Origin: Leishmania infantum JPCM5
Lineage: Eukaryota; Euglenozoa; Kinetoplastea; Trypanosomatida; Trypanosomatidae
NCBI RefSeq assembly: GCF_000002875.2
Contig: NC_009402.2
Span: forward strand, 183,501-247,500
Length of the DNA: 64,000 nt
Direction of reading: 5' to 3'
Part shown: positions 11,077-22,919 of the stretch, piece after piece
How the letters are laid out: each line of letters begins with the position of its first letter
How positions within the stretch are numbered: the first letter of the stretch is position 1
Program-made: the position numbers and the translations under genes
The notes under the pieces: model-generated
What the model was told of the DNA's origin: nothing
Database searches by the model: none
What the model saw: only the letters and a program-made list of their open reading frames with translations

Positions 11077-11640
11077 CTACCCTTTCCGCTCTTGTGTGTA
11101 TGTGTGTGTGTGTGTGTGTATGCACGCTGTGTGCGTGCGTGCGTGCGTGTGTGCCTCTGCGGCGTCTCGTCTACCGTCTCATGCGGTACACTCTATCACT
11201 TGAAGGGAAGAAGCATCGTAAAAGCAGGACGATGATGGCTCAGCATGGTGACAAAGCAGTGACACACACACGCACACACACACAGCCATCAGTGCGTGCG
11301 CAGACGGAAAGCAGGAGAGGGTGAGAGCAGAGGAGGTGGGGGAACAGACTAAATCAAGCCCCCTTAAGAGAAAGCAACCTGTTTTACCTGTGTTTGTGTG
11401 CGTGCGTGTGCGTACATCCATGCGTACATCAACGCGTGTCTGCATGCCAAGCACTGTTTTCTGTTCTCAGTTTGCTCCGCCTCGCTCTGCCCGAGACTGG
11501 AAGACAAGGAGGCGAAATTAAAGGCACACCGTGTGTCGAGATGTGAAGCTTTCTGTGAGTTGTCGCGGGTGTCAGTGTTGGCGTTCGTGTCAACGGAACA
11601 GGATCGCCCCTGTTTCCTTTCGCTCCTTCTATTGCATCCA
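11077..11640. other. Intergenic spacer KCTD-UNG
   Basis: Contains (GT)n near 11099-11120, repeated GTGC units near 11130-11150 and (CA)n near 11262-11284. No gene seen. It should hold the 3' UTR of the KCTD-like gene and the UNG splice acceptor. Confidence 0.55.
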
Positions 11641-12507
11641 TTACATGAGCCCAGGCAACGTGAGAAGCACGCGCCCTCGTTCAGCGTCCCAGTGCTGGAT
11701 CGAAAAGCCATAGGCCGTGAGCAGCACTGTCACGAGCTGGTCGAGGTCCTCGAGGACCTGCGTCTCACGGAACACCACCCGCCGCCCAGACGCCGCCTCC
11801 ACCGTCAGCCCAGGCAACGGCGGCACAATGCGGATAGGCAAGGAAGCTGATGAGCATGAAGACGGCGCAACACCGGCACTACTCCGAGTTGCAGCATCAG
11901 CGGCCGCCTCGGCATGCTCCTTCTCCAGTGCGCGAGTCTGGTCCTCAGTGGCACCGCGTGCTTCGCCCCTCCCTGTCGCTCTATCTGTGATCGACAAGGC
12001 GAAAAGCGAAGTGGGTGGAGTAGGCGCGGATGCAGGACACTCACACGGAGCTGCCTTGACTGTTGCCCCTTCTTCGATATGCGATGACGCCGGCGGCCAC
12101 CACACGTACACCCCGTGTGGCAGCTGGCGACGGAAGACGCTCTGCTGGAACTCAAAGCGGTCCATGACGCTTTTCTCCATTGCCGGGAGCTCATAGTAGC
12201 GCACCTCCTGAAGCAACATATCCCACTCCACGAAGTTGTCCGGGACGGAGAGGCGACCATCGCGGAGGTAGGCAATGATGTAGCGGAACAAGGAGCCGTC
12301 ACGATCGATCAGGAAACTGCCATCCTCGCAGCGATGCGCGTGGCCATCCAGGATGGGGCCAAAGATGCGATGGTCTTTGAGTTCCCGTAGCGTGTACCGG
12401 CGTGTCGTGTAAAGGGTGCCACCGACGTTGAGATGAACGTGGCGAGCCCACTCACCTGTCACGTCGATGCCGAGACTATTCTGCAGCCATGTCACCGCGG
12501 CAGACAT
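11641..12507 (-). CDS. BTB/T1 (KCTD-like) domain protein
   Basis: A 288-residue protein with an N-terminal potassium-channel tetramerisation-type BTB domain at about residues 22-115. Signature segments are HLNVGGTLYTTRRYTL, DGSFLIDRDGSLFRYIIAYLRDG and LLQEVRYYELP. There are no membrane segments, so this is a soluble KCTD-like protein and not a channel. KCTDs often act as oligomeric adaptors for cullin-3 ligases or as tubulin/GTPase-linked scaffolds; the partner here is unknown. The middle is Ala/Ser-rich and low complexity. The last 60 residues are hydrophobic and ordered-looking (RVVFRETQVLEDLDQLVTVLL). The open frame continues upstream to a GTG; the first in-frame ATG, 12507, is used. Confidence 0.85.
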   Translation of the reverse strand: MSAAVTWLQNSLGIDVTGEWARHVHLNVGGTLYTTRRYTLRELKDHRIFGPILDGHAHRCEDGSFLIDRDGSLFRYIIAYLRDGRLSVPDNFVEWDMLLQEVRYYELPAMEKSVMDRFEFQQSVFRRQLPHGVYVWWPPASSHIEEGATVKAAPCECPASAPTPPTSLFALSITDRATGRGEARGATEDQTRALEKEHAEAAADAATRSSAGVAPSSCSSASLPIRIVPPLPGLTVEAASGRRVVFRETQVLEDLDQLVTVLLTAYGFSIQHWDAERGRVLLTLPGLM

Positions 12508-13373
12508 GCGGATACAGAGAGGCGGGGCAAGGAGAGGCTTGCGGAAGGAAGTGAGACAAGAGCGAGGTGGTGCACACCTCTGACGATGAGAAAAGGAAAG
12601 TCGGCCTGACACTTAGAAAAGAGAGAGGCGAGGTGGCAAAGACGACCATGAACGCACGCGGCACACGTGTGCGTAACACGCGTGTGCGGACACGGCAACT
12701 TAGCAGAGATCGCACAATTCCTGAAAAAAAAAAGATGGGAATGAACGGGATAAGAGAGTGCGGGAGGCAAAGGACACGGGCAAGGACGAAGATGAAGCAT
12801 GCGCGCCTGTCCCGACGCGAATAGCGGCACCTCGAGTGAATGCCGCCCTCCCCCCCCCATACTTACGCAAAGCAAACGCTTGTGAGTGTCAGTGGCCGTG
12901 AACAGAAAGCAGCGCTCCAGCAGAGCTGTCACCTCAGCTTTTGCCCTCGCGTTGCGCACGATGCAAAGCCATTGCACTGCCTCCTTCCGCGATTGTGTGT
13001 GCTCGAGCGTGTGTCGCTGCCGCCTAAGGATGCGTAAAGGTGCTCGACAAGCAAACCGCATCTATCTGTGCTGCACTCACTTCTGGCGCCCCCCTCACCC
13101 TTTCCATTCGCCTCTGTCCGGGTTCCTTTTACTTTCGCCACGTTTTCTTACCTCACCGCTTCAGCATTCCTCACGAGCACAACCCCAAAGCAGCAACGTG
13201 CATGCGCTGCGCCTCCGCGTGTATTGTCATAGAGGAGAGACGCGCAAGCGCACTCACGAGTGCACACATGCGTTCCGAACGCAGCAGCGCACTCCTCACC
13301 ACCACCACCAGCACCATCAACGCCCCTTTCGCTCTCTCCACACTCAATCGTACATGCATCGTCGTCGTCACAC
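12508..13373. other. Intergenic spacer PPR-KCTD
   Basis: A minus-strand CT-rich tract ending in CAG near 12579-12600 is a plausible spliced-leader acceptor for the KCTD-like gene. Other short frames look random. Confidence 0.5.
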
Positions 13374-14636
13374 TCAGAATCGTCGCCGCTGCTTGTGCAG
13401 GATTTGATTCGACCACACCATAATCAACGCGGCATACGAGGCCGTAATTTCCTCCTTCTCAACCGCTGGCAGCCGGTTCAGCACCGCCGAGGCAAGGCTC
13501 TCTTTTCCGGCCTGCTCTAGTGTTGCGATGAGCGTCGCGTAACTCACTACGTTCGGAGACGGCGGCGTCGACATGGACCGCGCAGGGGAGGCCGATGCAG
13601 TCGGCGGCGACGAGGACACCGTGTCCGCCTCGGTAGGGTCTGATGCGGTCACTGGACAACCAAGCGAGGCCGCGGCTTCAGCGCAGCCTGCCTCGTCCTC
13701 CTCTTCATCGGCGGCACGCCAGCCTTGCAGCGGGTTCGGCCCCATGGCCCGCACCACCTCCATCGCCCCTCGCCAGTCCAGTGCCGCCTCGCAGCCGCGC
13801 AGACAAACGTTGAACGCCTCCACCGTAATTTCCGCAGCGGGCAACGGACAGCGAGTGGTCAGGTAAGCGAAGGCAGAGCGCCATCCGCCCTCTCCAGCGC
13901 TAGAGTCTGACGGCATGCGCCGCGCGAGGAGTTCCACCGCGCGACTGAAGGTGTCTGGGTAGGCAGGCGCAAAGAAGACGCCGATCTTCTCTACTAAGTC
14001 CCACTTTTCTGCGTTGGCACACATATCGAGAACAGCGGTGATCTGCACCTCATTGGGGTTGATGCCAGACCTGGATGGTGCGGGCGGCAGTGAGGTGGAC
14101 GTGGTCGACGTACCCGCCGTGGAGGCAGCGGACGTCGCTGTGGCCTCTGATGCCGGCAGCATCGCCGCCACGGCGGGCAGTGCGGTAGCCTCGGCAAATG
14201 CCCGCAGTCCTCCCTCCCAGTCACCGGTGCGCTGCGCCGTCGTTAGGTACGTTGTGAGGTCAGCACTGTTGCGAACAAGGTGGCCGCTGCTGTGGATACT
14301 CAAGCGACTGGCTCGTCGCTGCGCATCCTCGCGCTCCATGAGCTCAAAGAAGTTCAGCTTCGCCTTGTTCGCCACTGTCTCAGACACACCGCTGCAGCCA
14401 GCTCCACCGTGCTTTCCAGCGTGTCGGCTCCCCATCAACGCAGCGATCCTGCTGCTACGGGGTGCACCTGAGTCCACCGGGCTGCTTCCCGTTGCGGTCG
14501 AAGGAGCCCATCCGGGACTGCCGCCAAGTTCAGCTGACTCGTGTCTCTTGTAGAGGCGTGAAGCCTGCTGCTGAGTACGCTGGCGGGGCAGCCGCATGGA
14601 GCGCGCCAGCACCTGTTCGAGCGTGAGAGGCGGCAT
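13374..14636 (-). CDS. PPR-like helical repeat protein
   Basis: A 420-residue protein with pentatricopeptide-like helical pairs. The clearest is PNVVSYATLIATLEQAGKES at about 361-380. Weaker ones are near 193-225 (PNEVQITAVLDMCANAEKWDLVEK region) and 268-298 (VEAFNVCLRGCEAALDWRGA region). Such proteins generally bind RNA, mostly in the mitochondrion of trypanosomatids. The N terminus is basic (RSMRLPRQR) and could serve as a mitochondrial presequence. Between the repeats lie acidic and Ser/Ala-rich low-complexity inserts. No specific RNA target can be inferred. The start ATG was verified and the stop is TGA. An alternative is a generic TPR-like scaffold. Confidence 0.75.
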   Translation of the reverse strand: MPPLTLEQVLARSMRLPRQRTQQQASRLYKRHESAELGGSPGWAPSTATGSSPVDSGAPRSSRIAALMGSRHAGKHGGAGCSGVSETVANKAKLNFFELMEREDAQRRASRLSIHSSGHLVRNSADLTTYLTTAQRTGDWEGGLRAFAEATALPAVAAMLPASEATATSAASTAGTSTTSTSLPPAPSRSGINPNEVQITAVLDMCANAEKWDLVEKIGVFFAPAYPDTFSRAVELLARRMPSDSSAGEGGWRSAFAYLTTRCPLPAAEITVEAFNVCLRGCEAALDWRGAMEVVRAMGPNPLQGWRAADEEEDEAGCAEAAASLGCPVTASDPTEADTVSSSPPTASASPARSMSTPPSPNVVSYATLIATLEQAGKESLASAVLNRLPAVEKEEITASYAALIMVWSNQILHKQRRRF

Positions 14637-17600
14637 CTTCCTACTGCGCGTAAGACCTCAAGTCTTATTGCGGGTGCCTCCCGCAGACAACACGAAGAGA
14701 GAGACAACCGAGGAGATGACAGAGCTGACGCATCACCCAGTTACAAGACAGGTCAAGCAAGAACGATGCTACACCTTCGCGCCGGCAGTTGTGAGAACAG
14801 AGGGAGACAGAAAGTGCGTCCCCGCAAGCGCGTCCGTGGGAACTGTTAGCGTGTGAGATGACGAGGTCGGTGCGATGTGCTCGGCGCACAAAGGGAGGGA
14901 AGGTGGAATATGCGCAAATAAAAGGAGCGAGCATGTAACGGAAGGGAGACGTGTGCACAGCAGGAAGTCGTGGCGGCGCTCGCGGCCAAGCTCGACGCCA
15001 ACCAAGCATCGAAACTAATCATGAGGGAAATGCGCTGCTGAATGTCGCCATTCTTCGCCGTCGCCGCCAGCATTAAAGCATCAGCACCACCTCCGGCGCG
15101 GACCACCAAAATGGCAGCAGGGGGCTGTGTGAGGGTGGGGTATTGCCGCTGCTGCAGCGGTCCGCCTCGGCAAGCGAACGAGGAGGGCACGCTGAATCCG
15201 ACCAGCAAGAAGGTCGTTTATGTCTCAGTCACCTAACCCCTACCACGTAGGGAGGGATGGGGGAAGGGCCTTTGTCTGGAATATGATGTGCCAGAGAGGC
15301 GGGGAGGAGAGAACGACGCACATCTTTAGCGTTCGCGTGCGCTGTTAGGATGATCGTACAAACTACCCCAGTCAGAGGGACAGACACACACACACAGACA
15401 GACAGGCAGGCAGACTTAGATAGCTATAGAGAGCGAGGAAGGGAGTGGAAACTGTCACGAGCACACGCGCCAGGCGTGCATTTGTTTTTTTTTTCTTCCT
15501 TAATAGACATCATAAAGCACCTCCACCGTTGTTGAAGTCACACGCACGCACCACCACCATCAGAGAGGGAGAGAGGGGGAGAGAGGGGGGATGGGCGGGG
15601 GAGTGCGATACAAACGAAGCTCACGCATGAAAGAGATGAGCAGAGATATTCATACATGCATGTACATATATGCATACATATATGTGTATGTATGGCGCCC
15701 ACCCGCACTCACGCACTCCTCAACCTTCCGACCTCTCTCTCCTCTTTCTCTCCCTTTCCTTACCCCTCTCCTCCCCCTCCATTCATAAACGCTCATCTCG
15801 TAGGGCTGCTGCTCATAGTGTTCTCAGCACACTTCCCCTCCCCTCCCTCTCCCTTGTCACCCCTCGCCGTGCCGACAAAGAGGCACATCGGCTGTGCCTG
15901 TGGCTGTTGTCGTTGCCCTTGCTCCCTTTTCTCCGCCTCTCGCCTTACGATAAACTGAACTCCTCCCCCGCCTCCCCCCCTCATGTACGCACGTATGCGC
16001 GTGTGCTCGCACCCCACCTCCTCTCTCTTCCACGCCTGCTTGTAAGTCTCTGTGGGTGGGCCACCGCGCCCTCCATCGTTGTTTCTCTTCTCACGTAATG
16101 CACGGGTGCCGGTCACGACAAACTTCGACTCCGCGATAGCCACTGCAAGTGGCTTGTATCAACTGACTCCAGTGCTTGTGAAAGGGCGGATCAGGCATCG
16201 GGCTCGTGGTGGAGAGGGTCGTGAGGGTGGTGAGGCAAGTGAGCGCTGCGGCGGCGTATCGAGCTGCATGAAGAAGTAATAGCGAGACATGTCACTTACA
16301 CAGTCAGCGTAAAGAAAAATCAAGCACAAGAAAGCACGTGTCACCGACCCATGCATCAGGCGAAGCAGGTGGCCACAGGTTGGGTAGGGCGGGTGGCCCG
16401 CGTGACACCACCACACAGCCATGCACGTTCCCATGCATACACGCACGCGTGCACGCACTCCTGGAACTGACGAGTCGAAGGGAGACACCAAAGAGAATTC
16501 AAACGAGAAGAAGTGAGGAAGAGTGGCTTGAGTGGTGGCGCGCACGCGCAGGGAGCCAGGCCGAAGACAGGGAGAGGGCGAGAGAGAGAGAGGGGGGGGA
16601 ATGCCATAAGCGGGAATAAGGCGGCGCAAAGCTGAGCCCGAAGTGCAGCACGGGAAGCACGACGAGTTGGGGGTGGTTGGTGGGGGTGCCAAGAGCCACA
16701 GATACAGGCAAAAGAGCGAAAAAAAAAGCGAAAGATAATAACACAAAAAAAGAGAGAAATCAGTAAGTTTTTCGGAGGGCGGGGTGGTGGTGGGGTGCGC
16801 AAGCCACTGAAGTCAGTGGCACGGCAATGTGGGAGGGGGGAGAAAAAAAGCGGAAAAGGGACTCGGGGGGGAGGGAGGGTGGAGGGCAGAGCGAGCCCCG
16901 CATCAGCGACAAGCAAAGCATGAAGGGCAGCCACGTAAAAGGAAGAACGAAGCCAAGCACGTCGACAGAAGCAACAAAAATGCAAGCCACAGGCACACAC
17001 GCGCACAGACAGACGCGGCAGGGAGAGAGGGAGAGAGGGATAGCGCGTTAGTCAACATCAGAAAAAAAAAACAAGTGATACCTGAAAACAGCAAAGGAAA
17101 GCAAAAGCAAGGGACCTACGAGTTAAGTCAGCGCAAAGGAAAAAGGGAAGACGCGCCGCCCATGAGCATTGCGCATGACCTTCATTTGTCTGCCGCGTAC
17201 GCATGTGTATGCATGTATACGCATGTGAGCGTGCACGGCTTGTGCAGGCTCACACTCTCACACCGTTGAGCACGCCCTCAGCTCTCCTTTCTCAGACAGG
17301 AGAGAGAGAGAGAGAGACGCGTGCTCGGCAGTGCATATCTACTGCTCACGCAGCAAGTGCAGAGCACCGGCGTAGTCAGGCCAGGAAAAGAAAAGCGGGG
17401 GAAGCCGTGAAAGCCTGCAATGGTAAGGTTTGACAACCACAGATGGCAGCTCGCGCCCCTCCGCGATTCGCTCATCTGCCCAAGTGACAAGAGCGCAAAG
17501 GAAAATGGAGCCCTCTGCACCAGCACATGTGCGAGTGCTGGCATATCCTTCTGTGCCCGGCATACCCATACAAAGATGTTGCCGCCCCATCATGCACACA

Positions 17601-18432
17601 CACATACAGAAACAAAGACAGCACCAGCGAACGTCTGCGCCACAACAGAAGAAAGGAGACAAGGGCAAACACAGAGACAGCGACAGAGACGAGGAGGGGG
17701 GATGGCGTACGTCGCCAAGGTTCCCCTGTGATGTCCTTTTCTCTTTATCGAAAGTTTGAGAAAAAGAGTGTGTGGAAGGGAAGGGAAGGGAGGGGAGTGG
17801 ATACGAGGGGGAGGGGAGTGGTGGCTGGCACAGGCACACAGGGCAAAAGATTCACCCGCACATTGTTCTCCTGCTGCATGTCTCTCTTCTTGTGTGTGTG
17901 CGTGCGTGCGTGTGTTGTTCGTCGAGGTGAACAAATCGGAAAACGGCACTTAAGCAAATCAACAAGTTAAAACAACAACACGCGGGGGAGGGGGGCGGAC
18001 GGCTGTCTTGTGGAAGGGGGGAGAACAGGCAGGCAGGGGCACCTATAGACACGCACTCAATCATGTTCGTTGCAAAAAAAAAAAACAAGAAAAACGAAAA
18101 CATCTTTGGCTCGTTCAGCCCTTTTCCTGCGCTGTCCTGCTGTGTCGACCCAGCGCAAATTCGAGTCTGGCGCTCCACGTTGTTCTCGCTCCCTTCGACG
18201 CCGTCACACCCACACCCGCACACGCACATGGATACAGCTCTCTATCTCTTCTCCTTTACAAGCGCCATCGGCCGCCCTCCACTCCCCCCACTTCAGGGCC
18301 CCTCCCCGCTCCACACACACGCCGTCGCTTTCGCCCATCGTCCGAGTAGTGTCTACCTGAAAACGCACCACAAACACGTCAGAGGTGGGGTATGTTGAGA
18401 GGTGCGCAGACGCGGTCTCTTTCTCCGTCGTC
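14637..18432. other. 3.8-kb gene-poor spacer
   Basis: No recognisable gene. The stretch holds pyrimidine-rich blocks on the plus strand near 15715-15790 and 15830-16030, a GA-repeat block near 15563-15590, A-runs near 17060 and 18075, and CA/GT repeats. It should hold the long 3' UTR of aconitase (ending at 18433 on the minus strand) and the 5' region of the PPR-like gene. Open frames up to 216 codons here (for example on the minus strand at 16356-17006) are compositionally biased and show no domain. Confidence 0.6.
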
Positions 18433-21123
18433 TTACTGGATCTTGGTGCGCAGCACATAGTTGAGGATTCCACCGTTTTCGACGTACTTCACCTCCACCT
18501 CAGTATCAATGCGCAGCGTCGTCGTGAAGGTCTTGCCGTTGTCGCACTTCACGACGATGTCCTGGAGCGGGCGCAGCTCCCCGGAGAAGTTCATCGAGAA
18601 GTGCTCCTTGCCGGTCAGGCCAAGAGAGGTGGCATTTTCGCCGTCCTTGAACTGCAGCGGAATGACGCCCATGCCGACCAGGTTCGATCGGTGAATGCGC
18701 TCGAAGCTCTCCGCGATGACGGCCTTCACACCCTGCAGGAACGGCCCCTTGGCAGCCCAATCGCGCGACGAGCCGCTGCCGTACTCCTTACCAGCCAGAA
18801 TGATCGTCGGCACGCCGGCTGCCTTGTAACTCATGGCCGCGTCGAAGATGAACATCTTTTCGCCGGTCGGGTGGTACAACGTGTACGGGCCCGTCTGACC
18901 ATCGCCGACGAGGCGGTTGGCGAGACGCGTGTTGGCGAAGGTGCCACGCACCATCACCTCGTCGTTTCCGCGGCGCGAGCCGTACGTGTTGAAGTCCTTC
19001 CGCTCCACCCCACGCTCCATGAGAAACTTCGCCGCCGGCGAGTCCTTGGCTATGTTGCCGGCCGGCGAGATGTGGTCCGTCGTGATGGAGTCGCCGAAGA
19101 TGGCAAGGCAGGCGGCGTTCTCGATGCTCTTCGCACCGGGTGGGTCGAGGGTCATGTCGTCAAAGTACGGCGGGCTGTGAATGTATAACGACTTCGGGTC
19201 CCACTTGTAGAACTCGCCATTCTCCACCTGAAGCTCGTTCCATTGCTTGTTCATGGTCGTGATGTTGGAGTACACCTCCTTGAACAGGTCCGGCGTCACG
19301 TACTTGTTCACCACCGCCACAATTTCCTCGTTGCTTGGCCAAATGTCGCGCAGGTACACGCCGTTCGCGATCGGCTCCTTGGCGAAGTCAATATTCGCGC
19401 GTCCGGCGAGCGCGAAGGCAACGACGAGCGGCGGCGATGCCAAGTAGTTGGCAGCCGTTAGCGGGTGAATGCGGGACTCAAAGTTGCGGTTGCCGGAGAG
19501 CACCGCTGCGGCAACAAAATTGTTGTCCGTGATGCACTTGGACACCTCCGGCGCGATATCGCCTGAGTTGCCGATGCACGTCATGCAGCCGTAGCCTGTC
19601 GTGTTGAAGCCGAGGGCCTCGAGGCTCTTCTGCAGGCCGGCGTTCTCGAGGTACTTGGTCACCACGTGCGAGCCCGGCGAGAGAGATGTCTTGATGCCCG
19701 GCGGCACCCTCAAGCCCTTTTCCAGGGCCTTCCGTGCCAACAAACCCGCCGCGACGAGCACGGTGGGGTTCGAGGTGTTCGTGCAGGAGGTGATAGCCGC
19801 GATCACGACGCTGCCGTGCTCCATCGTCGCCTCCTGGCCGTTGACGGTGTACTTGACCTTCTTCTTGTGCTCCCCTTCCGGGATGCCAAAGCCCTTGAAG
19901 CCAGACTTGGCCGACATGCAAGCCTTGAAGTCCTTCGACACATCCGTCAGAGGCACGTTGTCTTGAGGGCGCTTCGGGCCGGCGACGCACGGCACCACTG
20001 TGGAGAGGTCAAGCTCCAGGTGCTGCGAGTAGTCGATCTGCTCGTTGCCGGTGCGGAAGAGCCCGACAGCCTTGACGTAGCTCTCAATGCGGGCCACGTG
20101 CTCGGCAGAGCGGTTCGTGTTCTTGAGGTATTCGATCGTCTCGTTGTCGATGGGGAAGTAGCCAGTAGTGGCGCCGTACTCTGGAGCCATGTTGGCCAGC
20201 GTAGCACGGTCAGCGACTGAGAGCGCGTCGACACCAGGGCCGTAGAACTCGACAAACTTGCCTACCACACCGAGCTTGCGGAGGTTCTTCACGACAGTAA
20301 GAACGAGATCGGTTGCCGTGCACCCCTCCTGCAGCTTGCCAGTGAACTTATAGCCAACGACCTGCGGCAGAACCATGGAGAGGGACTGGCCGAGCATGCC
20401 GGCTTCGGCTTCGATGCCACCAACACCCCAGCCCACGACGCCCAGACCATTGACCATCGTCGTGTGCGAGTCGGTTCCGACAACGGAGTCCGGGTATAGC
20501 ATCCCATCCGCGTTAAACACGACGTGAGCGAGGTACTCGAGGTTCACCTGGTGCACAATGCCGGAGCCGGGCGGGACAATCAGAAGGTTGTCGAACGCCC
20601 TCGAGCCCCATTTGAGGAACTCGAAGCGCTCGCGGTTGCGTTGCATCTCAATTCTCTGGTTTTGCGCCACCGCGTCCTGCACGCCAGCGCAGTCCACCTG
20701 CACGGAGTGATCCACTACGAGGTCGACGGGAATCTGCGGGTTGATGCGGTTCGGGTCACCGCCAAGGCGCTTCATCGCATCACGCATAGCCGCTAGGTCC
20801 ACGACGCACGGCACGCCAGTGAAGTCCTGCAGCACCACGCGAGCTGGCTTGAACGGGATCTCGATTCCCTTCGTGCAGTTGTTCTTCCAGTCAAAGATGC
20901 TCTCTACTGTCTTCGAGGTCACATCGAACTCATCACAGTTGCGCACCGCGGACTCTAGCAGAACACGAATGGAGAAGGGGAGGTTGTTGTACTTTGCGCT
21001 GATCTCGTTGATCTTGTAGTACTTAGCGCTGCCGCCGTCGACCTGCAGAGACGCCAGGAACTTGGCATTGAAGGGGTTTGGACTAGCGCCCTTCTTGGCC
21101 AGCTGCAAGCCAGTGCGGAGCAT
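18433..21123 (-). CDS. ACO: Aconitate hydratase (IRP1/cytosolic-type aconitase)
   Basis: An 896-residue aconitase that isomerises citrate to isocitrate through cis-aconitate using a 4Fe-4S cluster. The cluster ligands are Cys447 (in TSCTNTSNP) and Cys513 and Cys516 (in [12 protein letters not shown]), all present and spaced as in IRP1-type enzymes. Other hallmarks are [48 protein letters not shown] and [13 protein letters not shown]. The N terminus ([13 protein letters not shown]) is short, basic and amphipathic, suggesting mitochondrial import. Single trypanosomatid aconitases are known to work in both mitochondrion and cytosol. Whether it also binds RNA like mammalian IRP1 is not visible here. 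The start is ATG at 21123 and the stop TAA. Confidence 0.97.
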   Translation of the reverse strand: MLRTGLQLAKKGASPNPFNAKFLASLQVDGGSAKYYKINEISAKYNNLPFSIRVLLESAVRNCDEFDVTSKTVESIFDWKNNCTKGIEIPFKPARVVLQDFTGVPCVVDLAAMRDAMKRLGGDPNRINPQIPVDLVVDHSVQVDCAGVQDAVAQNQRIEMQRNRERFEFLKWGSRAFDNLLIVPPGSGIVHQVNLEYLAHVVFNADGMLYPDSVVGTDSHTTMVNGLGVVGWGVGGIEAEAGMLGQSLSMVLPQVVGYKFTGKLQEGCTATDLVLTVVKNLRKLGVVGKFVEFYGPGVDALSVADRATLANMAPEYGATTGYFPIDNETIEYLKNTNRSAEHVARIESYVKAVGLFRTGNEQIDYSQHLELDLSTVVPCVAGPKRPQDNVPLTDVSKDFKACMSAKSGFKGFGIPEGEHKKKVKYTVNGQEATMEHGSVVIAAITSCTNTSNPTVLVAAGLLARKALEKGLRVPPGIKTSLSPGSHVVTKYLENAGLQKSLEALGFNTTGYGCMTCIGNSGDIAPEVSKCITDNNFVAAAVLSGNRNFESRIHPLTAANYLASPPLVVAFALAGRANIDFAKEPIANGVYLRDIWPSNEEIVAVVNKYVTPDLFKEVYSNITTMNKQWNELQVENGEFYKWDPKSLYIHSPPYFDDMTLDPPGAKSIENAACLAIFGDSITTDHISPAGNIAKDSPAAKFLMERGVERKDFNTYGSRRGNDEVMVRGTFANTRLANRLVGDGQTGPYTLYHPTGEKMFIFDAAMSYKAAGVPTIILAGKEYGSGSSRDWAAKGPFLQGVKAVIAESFERIHRSNLVGMGVIPLQFKDGENATSLGLTGKEHFSMNFSGELRPLQDIVVKCDNGKTFTTTLRIDTEVEVKYVENGGILNYVLRTKIQ

Positions 21124-21310
21124 CTTTCTTAGGCAAAGAGAGAACGAAGAGATGAGATAGCTCCTGTACGGATAATGCGATGGACTCCTAGCCGGGAACG
21201 ACAGCTACAAGAGCAGCGACACAGTAAAGGGCAGAAACGGAAAAAATCGGTGTCCCAGGTATAGCCGAACCGCCTTCTTCCTTTGTTTTGTTTTTCGTTC
21301 GTTTTTTTCG

Positions 21311-21349
<39 letters not shown>

Positions 21350-22919
21350 GTTGCCTGTATGTAGGTGCGTACTTTGACGTGGAGGAGGGGAGGGGAGGGG
21401 ATGGGAGGGGGAGGGGTGTGTACGCGTCTGTGCGGAGGATCCACGACGACGCAGGCAGTGACGCGGGCTTGGTGCTGTTGTTGCCGTTTCGTTCTGTATC
21501 GACAAAACACGTAAAAGAGAAGTGAAGGCACCGGGAAAGCAACGCGTCGAGCGAAGGAGAAAATGAAAAGAAAAATGGTTGAGAGTAAGAGTAAGGGAGA
21601 GAAGCAGAAACGTGCGCTGGCAATGGTGAGGCGTGTTGTTGTCCCGGCGCCAGTTCTGTGCGTCTGTGCGGATGTGGCTCTCTGTATATCTCTGTCTCTG
21701 TGTGTGGAGGAGGAGGGGGATTGATTGTCGGTGCGAGAGAGAAAGAGAGACACACAGCGGGCAGGGTGCGTTTCGACTTCAACGTTTTATCTTCCTTAAA
21801 TGCAGTGAGAAACAGAGAGGTGGGAGTGGTGGGTGGGCGTGAACAACACTGGCAACCTACGGTCACACGTGTGGATGGGCGGGGGTATGAGGGAGCGCGA
21901 TTGTGTGTTGGTGTGCGTACTCAGCACCATCGAAACACACCGGGCATGCGTTCACAGAGAGAGAGAGAGAGGATCACACGACAAGGCAGAAAGAGGAAGA
22001 AGGAGAGTAGCCGGTGTGTGGAGAAGGAAACGAACTACGAGAATCGAGTCAAGAAGCAACAGAGCCGAGTGCCCTTGTCGCCAAAAGCAGGTGTGGTGCG
22101 ACGGTATGCAGAACATGACAGTCACGGTCCGTTGGAGCGTCGACCTGCGATCATACTATCTGTGAGGTGCGGTCACTCGTCGCTCCAGGGACTTGAAACC
22201 GGGAAGGCAGATATCCGGTGGCGCGCATCAAGTTTCTCTGTCTTCAGTGTCAAGCCTACTTTCTGCAGCACCGACTTAATCAGTGGCCATCTACTAAAGG
22301 AGAAGGCCCGCATGCTCACGCCACGGCAGCCGCCTGCACCTAGTTGCCGTGGCTATCGTTTGGTTGCTCCTGTATGGGGGAGGCTCCCTCTTCTTTGCTT
22401 CTTCGTCTATTCTACGCGGATGCGTCCGAGTCAATGAGGGGGAGGGGAAAGGGGCTGATGGCTCGCATGGGACCTCGACAGTAAGCAGCTGGCCACGTGT
22501 CTTTCTTTCTTACGCTCGAATACGCGCTGGTCCGCCGCTCCGCTTTTTTTTTGCTTCTGCCTCTGCACACCGCCGCCTTCCTGCAACTGCACTACACTGC
22601 ACTAACCGTTCAGCTCGGCTTCTCCTCCATTCCTGAGCACACGCACATCCACGCTCACGCGCATGCAGGTAAGCGCGCGCCTTCGTCATGGTGGCCGGTA
22701 GAGCAAGTAAGGCAACGAAAAAAAAAAAACAGAGAGCGCTGCGGCCGCGGTAGTGTCGAAGGGCGGAGGGAGAGTGGGAGCAGCAAGCTACGAAAGATAT
22801 AAACAAAACACAGAGGTACATCACACGTAATGGTGCAGTGTAGAGAAACGCTGGAGGAGGCAGAAAGAAGTGACGACACCCTTCCTCCCCGGAGCACTCA
22901 ACGCTAAGTGACAGCTCCC
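21124..22919. other. Intergenic spacer upstream of aconitase
   Basis: Includes a long (GT)n microsatellite (21312-21348) and GGGGA-type purine blocks near 21383-21415, which are pyrimidine tracts on the coding strand. Close to the aconitase ATG the minus strand reads a CT-rich tract ending in CCTAAG four bases before ATG, a possible acceptor. A second acceptor-like CTTGTAG lies about 85 nt further upstream. The block 22080-22480 is non-repetitive but carries no convincing frame. Confidence 0.5.
21312..21348. repeat. (GT)n microsatellite
   Basis: Uninterrupted TG dinucleotide run of about 37 bases in the 5' spacer of aconitase. On the transcribed (minus) strand it reads (CA)n. Confidence 0.95.

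Noticed and set aside
12508..12612. 35-codon N-terminal extension of the KCTD-like frame
   Set aside because: Begins at GTG and runs through a probable acceptor region; the BTB domain needs only the ATG at 12507.
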